A stretch of DNA of 42,175 bases from Candidatus Gastranaerophilales bacterium (GTDB taxonomy: Bacteria > Cyanobacteriota > Vampirovibrionia > Gastranaerophilales > Gastranaerophilaceae), in contig CALUVN010000015.1 of NCBI GenBank assembly GCA_944324235.1, positions 1-42,175 of the forward strand, read 5' to 3'. The translations under genes were made by a program, and so were the position numbers. Shown here one piece after another: positions 29,298 to 38,136 of the stretch. Every line of letters starts with the position of its first letter. The stretch's first letter is position 1. The notes under the pieces were generated by a model, which saw only the letters and a program-made list of their open reading frames with translations, made no database searches and had not been told where the DNA came from.

Positions 29298-30265
29298 TGC
29301 AAATACTCCTTTATATCCTGAAGAGAATTTTACAGACAATACCGCTTTTGATAATAGTATCAATAGTAAGTTTCTTTATAATTCGTCTGTCGCCTGTAGA
29401 TCCGCTTGCAGAACTCAGACTTAATCCGTCAGTGTCAAAAGAAACTCTGCAAAGAGAAACAGAACGTCACGGGTTGGATAAACCTATTATCGTCCAATAC
29501 GGCAAATGGGCAAAATCGTTTATTAAGGGGGATTTAGGTGTAACATCAAACGGCGAACTTGTCAGTGCAAAGCTGAAAGAACGAATTCCAAATACACTTT
29601 TGCTAACGGTGATTGTAATATTTTTGACGTGGGTAGTAGGTGTGCCGTTAGGAGTTGCTGCGGCATTAAACTGGAAAACCCCGTTTGACAGAATGATGAC
29701 AGTTTTAACAAGTATAGGTATGGCAATCCCGTCATTTTTCTTTGCGGTTTTACTGTTGATATTTGCCGTAAAAACAGGCTGGTTTCCTGTCGGCGGCCTG
29801 ACTTGTACTAATTTTAACGAAATGAGTTTGGGCGGAAAAATTCTTGATCTTGCACACCACCTGTTTCTGCCTGTACTTGTATTGTTTACGATTTCGCTTG
29901 CGGGGCTTCAACGCCAGATGCGCGCAAATTTACTGGATGTTCTTGACAGCGATTATGTAAAATTTGCACGGGCTAAAGGTTTGAGTGAATTTAAAGTAAT
30001 ATACAAACACGCTTTAAGAAATGCCATAAACCCTATGATAACACTTTTGGGCTTTGAATTTGCAGGACTTTTAAGCGGTGCTGCACTGACAGAATACGTT
30101 TTTCAATATCCCGGATTAGGGCGGTTAATCTTAGAAGCCGTATTGAAATCCGATATTAATCTTGTAATGGCATCTTTAATGATGGGTGCTATAATGCTAG
30201 TTTTAGGTAACTTGATTGCTGATATTCTGTTGATTATCACCGATCCGAGAATCAGGGACAAATAA
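29297..30265 (+). CDS. ABC transporter permease, DppB/OppB/YejB type
   Basis: A 322-residue inner-membrane permease. It has the characteristic N-terminal helix (RILQTIPLLIIVSIVSFFIIR) and LSPVDPLAELR segment, several further helices, and the cytoplasmic EAA loop DYVKFARAKGLSEFKVIYKHALRNAINP at about 214-240 that contacts the ATPase. It forms the membrane pore with the next gene product for import of the bound peptide. It overlaps the binding-protein stop (TAATG) and ends 2 bases before the next ATG, so the three are translated as a unit. No ATPase gene is found in the window. Confidence 0.95.
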   Translation: MQILLYILKRILQTIPLLIIVSIVSFFIIRLSPVDPLAELRLNPSVSKETLQRETERHGLDKPIIVQYGKWAKSFIKGDLGVTSNGELVSAKLKERIPNTLLLTVIVIFLTWVVGVPLGVAAALNWKTPFDRMMTVLTSIGMAIPSFFFAVLLLIFAVKTGWFPVGGLTCTNFNEMSLGGKILDLAHHLFLPVLVLFTISLAGLQRQMRANLLDVLDSDYVKFARAKGLSEFKVIYKHALRNAINPMITLLGFEFAGLLSGAALTEYVFQYPGLGRLILEAVLKSDINLVMASLMMGAIMLVLGNLIADILLIITDPRIRDK

Positions 30266-30267
30266 TT

Positions 30268-31335
30268 ATGTGGAAAGATGTTCTAAAACAACTAATAAAA
30301 GATAAATTTGCATTTGCGGCATTGATTTTGCTCGGGATAATCTATTTTATGCTTTTGTTTGCGGATTTTATAGCGCCGTATACAAAAGATTTTTCAGACC
30401 GTTCAATGGCTTATGTGCCGCCGTCAAAAATATTTGTAATTGACGAAAATGGTAAATTTTCAGCACCTTATACTTATAACTACAAACGGGAATTCGACCC
30501 CGTCAATTTACGCATAAGATATTCTCTGGACAGAAGTCAAAAACATTACATAAAATTCTTCGCACAAGGTCAGCCTTATAAGTTCTGGGGAGTTATTCCA
30601 ATGAAACGGCATTTGATAACAACAGACCGGAACGGACGTTTATTCCTTTTAGGAACAGATATTAACGGACGGGATGTATTTTCAAGGCTGCTTTTTGGCG
30701 GAAGAATATCAATGACTATCGGATTTTTGGCATTATTTGTCCTGTTTCCTATCGGCTTGCTGTATGGAGGAATTGCAGGGTACTTCGGAGGTAAAACCGA
30801 TATGCTTATGATGAGGTTTGCTGAAGCAATAATGTGCATTCCGAGTTTTTATCTTCTGATTATTCTGGCATCAATTCTGCCTTCCGGCATGACAAGTATT
30901 CAACGATTTATGCTGATTGTCATAATTCTTGCACTAATAGGCTGGGCAGGGTTTGCAAGGGTTGTAAGAGGGATGGTGCTTTCCGTAAAAAATCAGGAAT
31001 ATGTACAGGCAGCACGCTCTATAGGTGCTTCCAGACTCGGTATTATTGTAAAACACATACTGCCGCAGACAACAAGTTATGTAATTGTAGCGATGACGTT
31101 GTCAGTTCCGGGATATATTCTCTCAGAATCAGGCTTAAGCTTTCTGGGGCTTGGAATCCAACAGCCGGATGCAAGCTGGGGAAATATGCTGAAAGAAGCG
31201 CAGGAATATACAAATATTCTCTACAGACCGTGGCTTTTGACTCCCGGATTTTTAATTTTTGTTGCGGTGCTGTCTTTTAACTTGATTGGTGATACAATTA
31301 GAGACGTGTTAGACCCGAAAAGTAAGGTAAGATAA
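30268..31335 (+). CDS. ABC transporter permease, DppC/OppC/YejE type
   Basis: A 355-residue permease with an N-terminal helix (FAFAALILLGIIYFMLLF), a long periplasmic insert of about 90 residues (roughly 35-125), then LLGTDINGRDVFSRLLFGGRISM and the core helices. The EAA loop is EYVQAARSIGASRLGIIVKHILPQ around 246-269, followed by ESGLSFLGLGIQQPDASWG. The large insert resembles YejE-type permeases more than DppC. It partners with the preceding permease. The stop overlaps the MgtC gene start by one base, so MgtC may be cotranscribed although functionally unrelated. Confidence 0.95.
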   Translation: MWKDVLKQLIKDKFAFAALILLGIIYFMLLFADFIAPYTKDFSDRSMAYVPPSKIFVIDENGKFSAPYTYNYKREFDPVNLRIRYSLDRSQKHYIKFFAQGQPYKFWGVIPMKRHLITTDRNGRLFLLGTDINGRDVFSRLLFGGRISMTIGFLALFVLFPIGLLYGGIAGYFGGKTDMLMMRFAEAIMCIPSFYLLIILASILPSGMTSIQRFMLIVIILALIGWAGFARVVRGMVLSVKNQEYVQAARSIGASRLGIIVKHILPQTTSYVIVAMTLSVPGYILSESGLSFLGLGIQQPDASWGNMLKEAQEYTNILYRPWLLTPGFLIFVAVLSFNLIGDTIRDVLDPKSKVR

Positions 31336-32048
31336 TGGAAGTTTTAACTGATTTTTTTAACGTGAGTGTAATTTTAAGAATAGTATCGGCTGTAGTACTT
31401 GGTTTTGCAGTCGGTCTTGAACGTGAAATGACCAATAAGTATGCAGGTCTGAGGACAAATATTCTTGTGTGTTTAGGCGCATGCGTATTTACGCTTATAT
31501 CAATTTACGGATTTCCGATGGTATCGGTAACAGGAGATGAATTCGGAACGAGAGATACAGCAAGAGTTGCGGCTCAGGTAGTTACAGGTATCGGTTTTAT
31601 AGGCGGCGGTACGGTATTAAGACACGGCGCAACAGTTTTTGGTCTGACAACTGCTGCAACCCTGTGGATGTCTGCAAGCATAGGTATGGCATGCGGCGCC
31701 GGCTTATACGGGATTGCCGGAATGTCTACAGTTATTGCCATTCTTATTCTTGTTTCAGTCAGATTTTTTGAAAAAAACATTCTTGTTACAAGCACCAAAA
31801 ATCTTAAACGTCTAAAAGTTAACATTACCTGCGTTAATGACCAATCCAATGAAATTTATGATTACATGGTTGAGCATTACCCGCAGCTTAGAGAAATTTC
31901 AAAAAAACTCAGCAAAAACGATGAAAGCATCTCTAAAATTTCTGCAATTATCGATGTAAATGCAAGAAAACCGATTCAGGAAATGTATAAAAAACTCCAA
32001 AAACTTGATGGGATAGATTCAATATCAATTCAGGAGTCTGTAGAATAA
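31335..32048 (+). CDS. MgtC/SapB family membrane protein
   Basis: A 237-residue protein. The MgtC core has helix 1 with VLGFAVGLEREMTNKYAGLRTNILVCLGAC, then RVAAQVVTGIGFIGGGTVLRHG and LTTAATLWMSASIGMACGAG, followed by a cytoplasmic ACT-like C-terminal domain (about 150-237). MgtC proteins are linked to survival at low magnesium and to control of ATP synthase in pathogens; in other bacteria the role is less clear. Its ATG overlaps the permease stop. Glycosyltransferase genes follow 4 bases later, so one transcript may span the whole cluster. Confidence 0.93.
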   Translation: MEVLTDFFNVSVILRIVSAVVLGFAVGLEREMTNKYAGLRTNILVCLGACVFTLISIYGFPMVSVTGDEFGTRDTARVAAQVVTGIGFIGGGTVLRHGATVFGLTTAATLWMSASIGMACGAGLYGIAGMSTVIAILILVSVRFFEKNILVTSTKNLKRLKVNITCVNDQSNEIYDYMVEHYPQLREISKKLSKNDESISKISAIIDVNARKPIQEMYKKLQKLDGIDSISIQESVE

Positions 32049-32052
32049 TTGT

Positions 32053-33711
32053 ATGGGACACAACGCACAGAAGGTTTCAGTAGTAATCACTTGCTATAAT
32101 CAGGGTGAATATTTAAAGGAATGTATAGAGTCTGTAAAAAATTCGACCTGCCAAAATATTGAAATAATAGTAGTCGATGACGGTTCGGACGATATTATAA
32201 CCTCAAAAGCGTTAGATAATCTTGATGATAATTCACTCACAATAATAAGGCAAACAAATCAGGGAGTCTGCACAGCCCGCAATAATGGTATTGCAGCTGC
32301 AAGCGGAGAATATATCCTTCCTCTGGATGCAGATGATAAAATCGGTCGGGAATATTTAAAAGATGCAGTTGAAATATTAAACTCAAACCCGCAAGTCGGA
32401 ATGGTATACTGTAATGCAATATTATGGAATACAAAAAACGGCAAAGAGCGCCTCTGGGAACTTCCGCCGGCAACACTCCTTAATATGCTGGTGCAAAACC
32501 GAATCTTTAGCAGTGCGGTTTTCAGAAAATCAGATTTTGAAAATCTTGGCGGCTACAATACTATTATGGAAGAAGGCGGCGAAGATTGGGAATTATGGAT
32601 TAACTTTTTGGAACACAATTTTAAACCGTATAAAATTAATAAAACTTTGTTTTATTACAGGATTGCGGATAACTACAGGACTAAAAATGCCGTAAAACCG
32701 CAAAACTTCCTGAGAATTCGACGAAATATCATAAAGCTGCATAAAAATTTATACCGTAAATATGCCCCAGTTATTGCGTTTCCAATGCTGTTTATGTTTA
32801 TCAAAAACATTCTCTCCTTTGTAATGAAAAACAGATGGAAAATTAAGGAAATATTACTACAGTATTTATCAACCGCTAAACTCAGATTAATAAAACCGCA
32901 ATTTGGACTTAATAAAACTGAAGAAAGAGAAAAACAACTGATAGTAACTCTCACCTCGTTTCCTGAAAGAATAAATGAAGTTCATCTATGCATAAATACA
33001 CTTTTAAATCAAACTTTAAAACCTGATAAAATTATACTGTGGCTTGCTGAAGAAGAGTTTCCGAACAAAGAACAGGACTTGCCGAAAAATCTTTTAAAAC
33101 TTAAAAACTACGGTTTAAGCATAGAGTGGTGCGAAAACCTTAAATCGTATAAAAAATTTGTACCGGCACTTCTTAAATATCCTGACGCAATATTAATAAC
33201 GGCAGACGATGATGTATTTTATCAAAAGAACTGGCTTGAATTACTTTATAAATCATACCGCAAGTCACCTGAAAATGTACACGGACACAGAATACACCGT
33301 ATAACTGTTGATGAAAACGGCAAACTGTTACCATACATAAAGTGGAAAAAAAATATTACTTCTCAATCGGAGAATGAAACATATCTTGCAACAGGAGTCG
33401 GGGGTATACTAATCCCGCCGCATGCACTATACAAAGATGCCTGTAACAAAGAATTGTTTCAAAAACTTGCACCCAACGGGGACGACATCTGGATATGGGC
33501 TATGACGGAGCTTAACAATGCAAAAATTGTTCTTGCTCCGAATAATATAATCCGCTTGCATTATATTAACCCGCTGAGGGATTACGAATTAATAAATCAA
33601 AAAACACTTTACAACAATAATAAAAACGGAGGTAATGATACACAGTTACAAGCAGTACTGGAATATTATCCGCAATTAAACAGTAAAATTTCCGGAGTAC
33701 AAAATAAATGA
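32053..33711 (+). CDS. Two-domain glycosyltransferase: GT2 plus a second GT-A-like domain
   Basis: A 552-residue protein. Residues 8-230 are a GT2 domain: VSVVITCYNQGEYL, VVDDGSDD near 40-47, PLDADDK near 90-96 and EGGEDWELW near 174-182. After a hydrophobic stretch (about 238-258) a second domain begins near 295 (LIVTLTSFPERINEV) with an ITADDDVFY DxD-type motif at 382-390 and later GVGGILIPP and NGDDIWIW. This part looks like another transferase, of a family I cannot name. Fusions like this often build polysaccharide repeats in one step. The next gene overlaps by 4 bases (ATGA). No good ribosome site is close to the ATG. Confidence 0.9.
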   Translation: MGHNAQKVSVVITCYNQGEYLKECIESVKNSTCQNIEIIVVDDGSDDIITSKALDNLDDNSLTIIRQTNQGVCTARNNGIAAASGEYILPLDADDKIGREYLKDAVEILNSNPQVGMVYCNAILWNTKNGKERLWELPPATLLNMLVQNRIFSSAVFRKSDFENLGGYNTIMEEGGEDWELWINFLEHNFKPYKINKTLFYYRIADNYRTKNAVKPQNFLRIRRNIIKLHKNLYRKYAPVIAFPMLFMFIKNILSFVMKNRWKIKEILLQYLSTAKLRLIKPQFGLNKTEEREKQLIVTLTSFPERINEVHLCINTLLNQTLKPDKIILWLAEEEFPNKEQDLPKNLLKLKNYGLSIEWCENLKSYKKFVPALLKYPDAILITADDDVFYQKNWLELLYKSYRKSPENVHGHRIHRITVDENGKLLPYIKWKKNITSQSENETYLATGVGGILIPPHALYKDACNKELFQKLAPNGDDIWIWAMTELNNAKIVLAPNNIIRLHYINPLRDYELINQKTLYNNNKNGGNDTQLQAVLEYYPQLNSKISGVQNK

Positions 33712-34715
33712 CTAAAATAAGTATAGTAATGCCTGTGTATAACAGCGAACAACATTTAAAAAACTGTATTTCCTGCATATCAGAACAAACGTTTAAAGAT
33801 TTTGAACTTATATGCGTGGATGACGGCTCTACAGACAATTCTGCAAAAATTTTAGAGGAAATCGCAGCAAATGTAACTTTTCCGATGAAAATAATTCACC
33901 AGAACAACCAAGGTGCAGGAGTCGCACGCAACAACGGATTTAAAGAAGTAACCGGTGAAACAACGATATTCTTAGACAGCGATGATTACTTTAAGCCTGA
34001 ATTTCTTGAAGAAATGTACGCGCAATACACTAAAACTCTCGCGGATATAGTAATCTGCCAATATGATGTTGTACTTCCGGACGGAAAATTTTTGACCAGA
34101 AAGCAGGGTTTCAAAAAATTTATGATTCCGGAAAAAGAAATTTTTTGCTATGAAGACTGCCCTCAATATATATTCAACTTTGCAAACCACGCACCATGGA
34201 ATAAACTATACAGGACAACATTCATAAAAGAAAACCACCTTGAATTTGATAACATTCCGAATTCAAACGACACATTTTTTACACTAAGTTCTTTAATTTC
34301 CGCAAAAAAAATAACAACGGTTGACAAAGTTCTAATAATTTACAACTTTATGAATGCAAATTCAATAACTCTCAAAAGAAAGAAAAATAAAATTTATGCA
34401 ATCCAAACATTCCAAAAGCTGAAAGACTTCCTCTTAGAACACGGAAAAATGAACGAAAAAACAGAACAAAGTTTTAACAACGCATACATTGACTGTATTT
34501 TTTATGTATTTAACCATATATCAAAAGAAGACCGAAAACCTCTTTTAAAATTCATAAAAGAAAATATTCCGCTGTATAAAAAAGATTATATATATAATAG
34601 AATATTCTACTACAGACTTTTAATAATCAAAACAACACCGGACTGGTTTTATATATTACTATACAAAATGAAATGTAATGTTAGAAAAATTAAAGCTCTG
34701 TTAAAAAATGATTAA
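33708..34715 (+). CDS. GT2-family glycosyltransferase
   Basis: A 335-residue GT-A enzyme. It starts ISIVMPVYNSEQHLKNC, has CVDDGSTDNS near residue 37 and IFLDSDDYF (donor/metal motif) near residue 86. The NHAPWNKLYRTTFI segment is common in GT2 enzymes of capsule and LPS loci. The C-terminal 100 residues are basic and helical and may touch the membrane. It overlaps the previous transferase by ATGA, so the two are translationally coupled and probably act in sequence. It converges with the repeat-protein gene 26 bases away; no hairpin separates them. Confidence 0.93.
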   Translation: MTKISIVMPVYNSEQHLKNCISCISEQTFKDFELICVDDGSTDNSAKILEEIAANVTFPMKIIHQNNQGAGVARNNGFKEVTGETTIFLDSDDYFKPEFLEEMYAQYTKTLADIVICQYDVVLPDGKFLTRKQGFKKFMIPEKEIFCYEDCPQYIFNFANHAPWNKLYRTTFIKENHLEFDNIPNSNDTFFTLSSLISAKKITTVDKVLIIYNFMNANSITLKRKKNKIYAIQTFQKLKDFLLEHGKMNEKTEQSFNNAYIDCIFYVFNHISKEDRKPLLKFIKENIPLYKKDYIYNRIFYYRLLIIKTTPDWFYILLYKMKCNVRKIKALLKND

Positions 34716-34741
34716 GGCTAAACCGTCAGAATTGTTCTCCT

Positions 34742-35164
34742 TTAGTTACCGAAAGAGGAAGGAGCATAGTCGCCGCGGGCATTAAATCCATAATCAATTT
34801 TGCGATCTCCGACAGAAGTCGGAACATAATCCCCTTTTGCATTGTAGCCGTAATCAATCTTATCTGAACCGATAGAGGTCGGGACATAATCACCCTTTGC
34901 ATTATAACCGTACTGAACTCTATCATTTCCTATAGAAGTCGGGACATAACTGCCCTGTGCGTTAAACCCGTACTGAACCTTGCGGCCGCCAACAGACACA
35001 GGAACATAATTTCCCTGTGCATTGAAACCGTATTGAACTCTATTTCCGTTCACAGAAGTCGGGACATATTGCCCCTGTGCGTTGTACCCGTATTGTATAT
35101 TTCCGGCGGTCACCGAATTAATACTAAACATCAAAAAACTTAGTATTGCTAATATATATTTCAT
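34742..35164 (-). CDS. Exported protein of six 20-residue tandem repeats
   Basis: About 140 residues from the ATG at 35164, preceded by GAGGAAACAGC; an earlier GTG at 35182 is less likely. A signal peptide (MKYILAILSFLMFSINSVTA) is followed from residue 24 by five full and one partial repeat of a 20-residue unit: YGYNAQGQYVPTSV-like, with Y-G-[YF]-N-A-x-G-x-Y-[VA]-P-[TV]-S conserved. The repeats have no Cys and alternate aromatic and small residues, which suggests beta structure. I recognise no named family. It would be periplasmic or on the surface, last gene after the TonB-like gene in the leftward run. Confidence 0.8.
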   Translation of the reverse strand: MKYILAILSFLMFSINSVTAGNIQYGYNAQGQYVPTSVNGNRVQYGFNAQGNYVPVSVGGRKVQYGFNAQGSYVPTSIGNDRVQYGYNAKGDYVPTSIGSDKIDYGYNAKGDYVPTSVGDRKIDYGFNARGDYAPSSFGN

Positions 35165-35189
35165 TGCTGTTTCCTCTGCCACAAAAATT

Positions 35190-35543
35190 CTATTTTACAG
35201 ATTCTAATTTTAATAACATATTGTAGTGGTTGTCAATAATTTCAGACGGGAACGGCTCAAACGGAATTGATGCTTCTACGGCCTTCGTGGCTGCCGTATC
35301 AAATGCTGCATTTCCTGACGATTCAATAATTTTATAAGATGAAACGCTGCCATCCTGATTGATATTTAATGATACCGTAACAGAAAGAGCTTCTTTTGTT
35401 TTTGGAGGCATAAAATTATTAACCACTTTAGATTTAACAGATTGAGTGTAACCGCTCCAGTAGGAAACTATATCGGCTTTTACACTTACTCCGAACAGTA
35501 ACAAAACGCTCATCAAACCTAAAATTAAACCTGTCTTTTTCAT
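35190..35543 (-). CDS. Small exported protein with TonB C-terminal-like domain
   Basis: About 117 residues. A signal peptide or anchor (KKTGLILGLMSVLLLFGVSV) is followed by a TonB/TolA-C-like domain: ALSVTVSLNINQDGSVSSYKIIESSGNAAFDTAATKAVEASIPFEPFP, where the DG.V...I..SSG...D.AA..A pattern is typical (residues about 53-100). It lacks the proline-rich spacer of true TonB. Of two adjacent ATGs the second (35543) is best placed, 4 bases after AGGAGG. It lies 9 bases after the GT-C gene, so likely cotranscribed. Perhaps it helps transmit energy or binds outer-membrane partners. Confidence 0.8.
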   Translation of the reverse strand: MKKTGLILGLMSVLLLFGVSVKADIVSYWSGYTQSVKSKVVNNFMPPKTKEALSVTVSLNINQDGSVSSYKIIESSGNAAFDTAATKAVEASIPFEPFPSEIIDNHYNMLLKLESVK

Positions 35544-35552
35544 CATGCCTCC

Positions 35553-37712
35553 TTACCTTTTAATAGGGTTATTTTTGTTTTCATATATTTTATAATAATC
35601 GTTATCCTCGTGAATTTCAATATCTATTTTTTCTCCGAGTAATCTTTCATTATATATTTTTTTATTGAACGCATCATACAAAACAAAGCCGTTATCTTCG
35701 TAAAATTCAGGCGGCAGAGTACACTTTGAACTCAACATAATTTGCTTATTATCAATATTAACACCGGTATAAGCACAATAATTGTGATTAAACTTTTTAA
35801 TAATAAACGAATCCTGAATATCATCAATTAACAAAATAATATTATATTGTGTTAAATCAATATTATCAATATTTTCAATCATGTCAAAATCGACATTATA
35901 CCCGTCAAGTTTCATCTGTGCGAAAGGCAGAACTCCTTTGCTCAAAGGTGAAAAATACAAAATTTTATTTGATTTATCAAATTGTGACAAATATGTACGC
36001 AGCGCATACGGAAGATAAGTTATAGGATATTTTTTAATATCATAATCTTGTTCAGGGAATTTTTGCATCAGCATTGATTCGGACATAATTTTTCTGATAT
36101 GCGTAACAGGGACGCCATGTTTCATATATTCTACAATTCTGAAAAACGGTCTTGCCCAGATATGAGTTGAAATAAGCACAAGACTGAACATCGCAAAAAA
36201 TACAACAAGAAATTTATAAGGATTATTTTTTCTTGAATAAGAATAAATAAGCACCGGTGCGGAAATCACGCATAACGTAGTTAAAAATCTTATATTATAA
36301 GCCATATAAATAAGAACATACGACATTACAATAATATTCACAAGAAAAAGCAACCCAAAACCTAAAATTGCAATTGTTTTCTTATCTTTTTTAAAAAACG
36401 GCCGGATATAAGATATCAAAACACACGGCAGGAATGTAAGCATTCCGACAACTCCCATTCCGACAAGCGGCTCGAGGAGTGATTTATTAACAACCTTATC
36501 CTTTGCAGTAAACACACCGTCAACAACATCTGATAAATTCATTGAAGACAGTATACTGTCTCTAAGATTAATAATTTCAGGCCCGATATAATTCGACCAC
36601 TGAAGTCCTGTAAAATCAACAAATAAAAACAGATATTTTATAAAATGCGCAACCAGTCCTCTTAAACCAAAAATATTTTTATGCAGATATATAAAATTCA
36701 AAGAACCGGTTATATTACCGAAATTTATATAGTTAAGAATATAATTATAAACTGCAAACAATAAGAAATTTATAACCCCGAACCCTAAAAAAGCCCAAAC
36801 AGGCTTATAAAAATCTTTTTTACGATAATAATAAGCAAGAGCGCAAAATCCTATTCCAACACCCGGAATAGCAAAAAATGCGGTTGTTTTTGTTCCGATA
36901 GCAAGAGCATACGCAAGAGCTGACATAAACAAACAGGCTTTTCTATCATCTTTAACTCCGCGCCAGAAAAGATAAACCGAAGACAAAACAAGACCGGAAA
37001 TTATAATATCAGTCTCTGTGCCAGATGACAATATCGTGACGGAAGAAAAAGAGCTAACAATAAAAAGCACCCATAATTTTTTTCTTATATCAAATTTCAA
37101 AATGTCAAGAATATTATAAATACCCAAAATTGTCAGCAAATATCCCACAAAAGAAAACGAACCTAAAAACACCATCTTATGTGTAAATAATATCACCCAC
37201 GCATAAAGAATTTCAGAATTTATAGGGAAAACCAGATTTCTGATATCACCGATAGTAAAATGATTTAAACTCTTATTGATAACCCAGAAAACACTTCTTG
37301 ATACATGGTAAGACGAAGCATCTTCGCTGACGACGGGAGATATAATAATCAGAAATATTGAAACCGCTAAAAATATACAAAAACCGATACCGAGAGTAAA
37401 TAAATATTTGTCTTTACAGCACGCTAACCAGCATCGTTTAAAGAAACGGGATACATTATAACGCCACAACGGACGACTCTTAATGTACCATACACTTGCT
37501 GCGGCAATAAGCGTAATTATATTTAAACCAAATACACCTCCTATGGAAATCGCCTTAAACAATGACAAAATTTCAAAATCAAAAACCAGCTGTGCAAATG
37601 CAATCAACGGGATATAAAAGAATCCGCAAACCTCATTTTCTTTAGCAATACAAGATGTTATCAAATACGATGAAACAAATACAATCAAAAATGATATCAA
37701 AAATAAAATCAT
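35553..37712 (-). CDS. Polytopic membrane protein, GT-C/GT39-like glycosyltransferase candidate
   Basis: About 719 residues with roughly 12 hydrophobic helices followed by a soluble C-terminal domain (about 570-719). The first extracytoplasmic loop has SEDASSYHVSRS near residues 128-139, an acidic motif reminiscent of the catalytic loop of GT-C transferases. The start at ATG 37712 is chosen because GGGGGAG lies 6 bases upstream, which an earlier ATG at 37745 lacks. GT-C enzymes use lipid-linked sugars to modify glycans or proteins on the periplasmic side. This fits the neighbouring glycosyltransferases, but the family call is tentative; it might be an unrelated transporter or polymerase. Confidence 0.65.
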   Translation of the reverse strand: MILFLISFLIVFVSSYLITSCIAKENEVCGFFYIPLIAFAQLVFDFEILSLFKAISIGGVFGLNIITLIAAASVWYIKSRPLWRYNVSRFFKRCWLACCKDKYLFTLGIGFCIFLAVSIFLIIISPVVSEDASSYHVSRSVFWVINKSLNHFTIGDIRNLVFPINSEILYAWVILFTHKMVFLGSFSFVGYLLTILGIYNILDILKFDIRKKLWVLFIVSSFSSVTILSSGTETDIIISGLVLSSVYLFWRGVKDDRKACLFMSALAYALAIGTKTTAFFAIPGVGIGFCALAYYYRKKDFYKPVWAFLGFGVINFLLFAVYNYILNYINFGNITGSLNFIYLHKNIFGLRGLVAHFIKYLFLFVDFTGLQWSNYIGPEIINLRDSILSSMNLSDVVDGVFTAKDKVVNKSLLEPLVGMGVVGMLTFLPCVLISYIRPFFKKDKKTIAILGFGLLFLVNIIVMSYVLIYMAYNIRFLTTLCVISAPVLIYSYSRKNNPYKFLVVFFAMFSLVLISTHIWARPFFRIVEYMKHGVPVTHIRKIMSESMLMQKFPEQDYDIKKYPITYLPYALRTYLSQFDKSNKILYFSPLSKGVLPFAQMKLDGYNVDFDMIENIDNIDLTQYNIILLIDDIQDSFIIKKFNHNYCAYTGVNIDNKQIMLSSKCTLPPEFYEDNGFVLYDAFNKKIYNERLLGEKIDIEIHEDNDYYKIYENKNNPIKR

Positions 37713-37756
37713 TAATACTCCCCCTATATAAGACAATACTAACATAAATATCGCTC

Positions 37757-37784
37757 TTTACAAAAAAAATCTCCAATGTATAAT
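37757..37784 (+). promoter_or_regulatory. Promoter for the leader RNA and downstream gene
   Basis: TTTACA (37757-37762), a 16-base spacer and a perfect TATAAT (37779-37784), with transcription expected from about 37791. Confidence 0.7.
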
Positions 37785-37790
37785 AAAAAT

Positions 37791-37925
37791 ATGATTAGAA
37801 ATGTTCAATACCGACGATTAGTAAGATTACATTTAAAAGGCCTTGTTTAAAAAAACTCAGGACGACTTACTTTGGCGCGGTAAAAACATTAAACAAGACC
37901 TTTTGAAAAAGGGTCTTATTTTTTT
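37791..37925 (+). ncRNA. Structured leader or small RNA with two competing hairpins
   Basis: A transcript of about 135 bases would end at a strong terminator (stem AAGACCTTTT with AAAAGGGTCTT-type partner, 37895-37917, then seven T). The terminator's 5' arm also lies in a longer helix: 37835-37850 pairs with 37889-37904 over 15 bp with one mismatch, enclosing a 38-base loop. The two structures cannot form together, the layout of an attenuator or riboswitch. Downstream is the 38137 membrane-protein gene. I match it to no known riboswitch class; a free-standing small RNA is also possible. Confidence 0.5.
37893..37925 (+). terminator. Rho-independent terminator within the leader
   Basis: A 10-bp stem (37895-37904 with 37908-37917, including one G-U pair), a 3-base loop and ATTTTTTT. 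Confidence 0.8.
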
Positions 37926-38003
37926 GTTAAAAAACGTAAAAAACACACGAAAAAATAGCAATTATTATTTTTAGGGAACTTTAAGAAAAGGAAAGGTTAG
38001 AAA

Positions 38004-38087
38004 ATGACAAGAAATATCCGACGAAACTCAATCATAAAGGCGAATGCCCCTATCGTCAAATTAATGAACTTAATTTGGGGCTTGTAG
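38004..38087 (+). CDS. Possible 27-residue leader peptide
   Basis: A short frame MTRNIRRNSIIKANAPIVKL... ending before the 38137 gene, with AAAGG about 8 bases upstream of the ATG. Part of it can form a hairpin (GCCCC with GGGGC and AAATTAA with TTAATTT). A further GCGGAG/CTCCGC hairpin at 38101-38118 lies just before the next gene's ribosome site. It may be a regulatory leader ORF, or the sequence may matter only as RNA structure. Confidence 0.35.
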   Translation: MTRNIRRNSIIKANAPIVKLMNLIWGL

Positions 38088-38136
38088 TACACTGATTGAG
38101 GCGGAGCAAGGACTCCGCAGAAAGTAAAGGAAAAAC

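Noticed and set aside
30834-31280. 148-residue frame within the second permease gene
   Set aside because: Out-of-frame shadow of a conserved permease; Cys/Arg-rich low-sense sequence.
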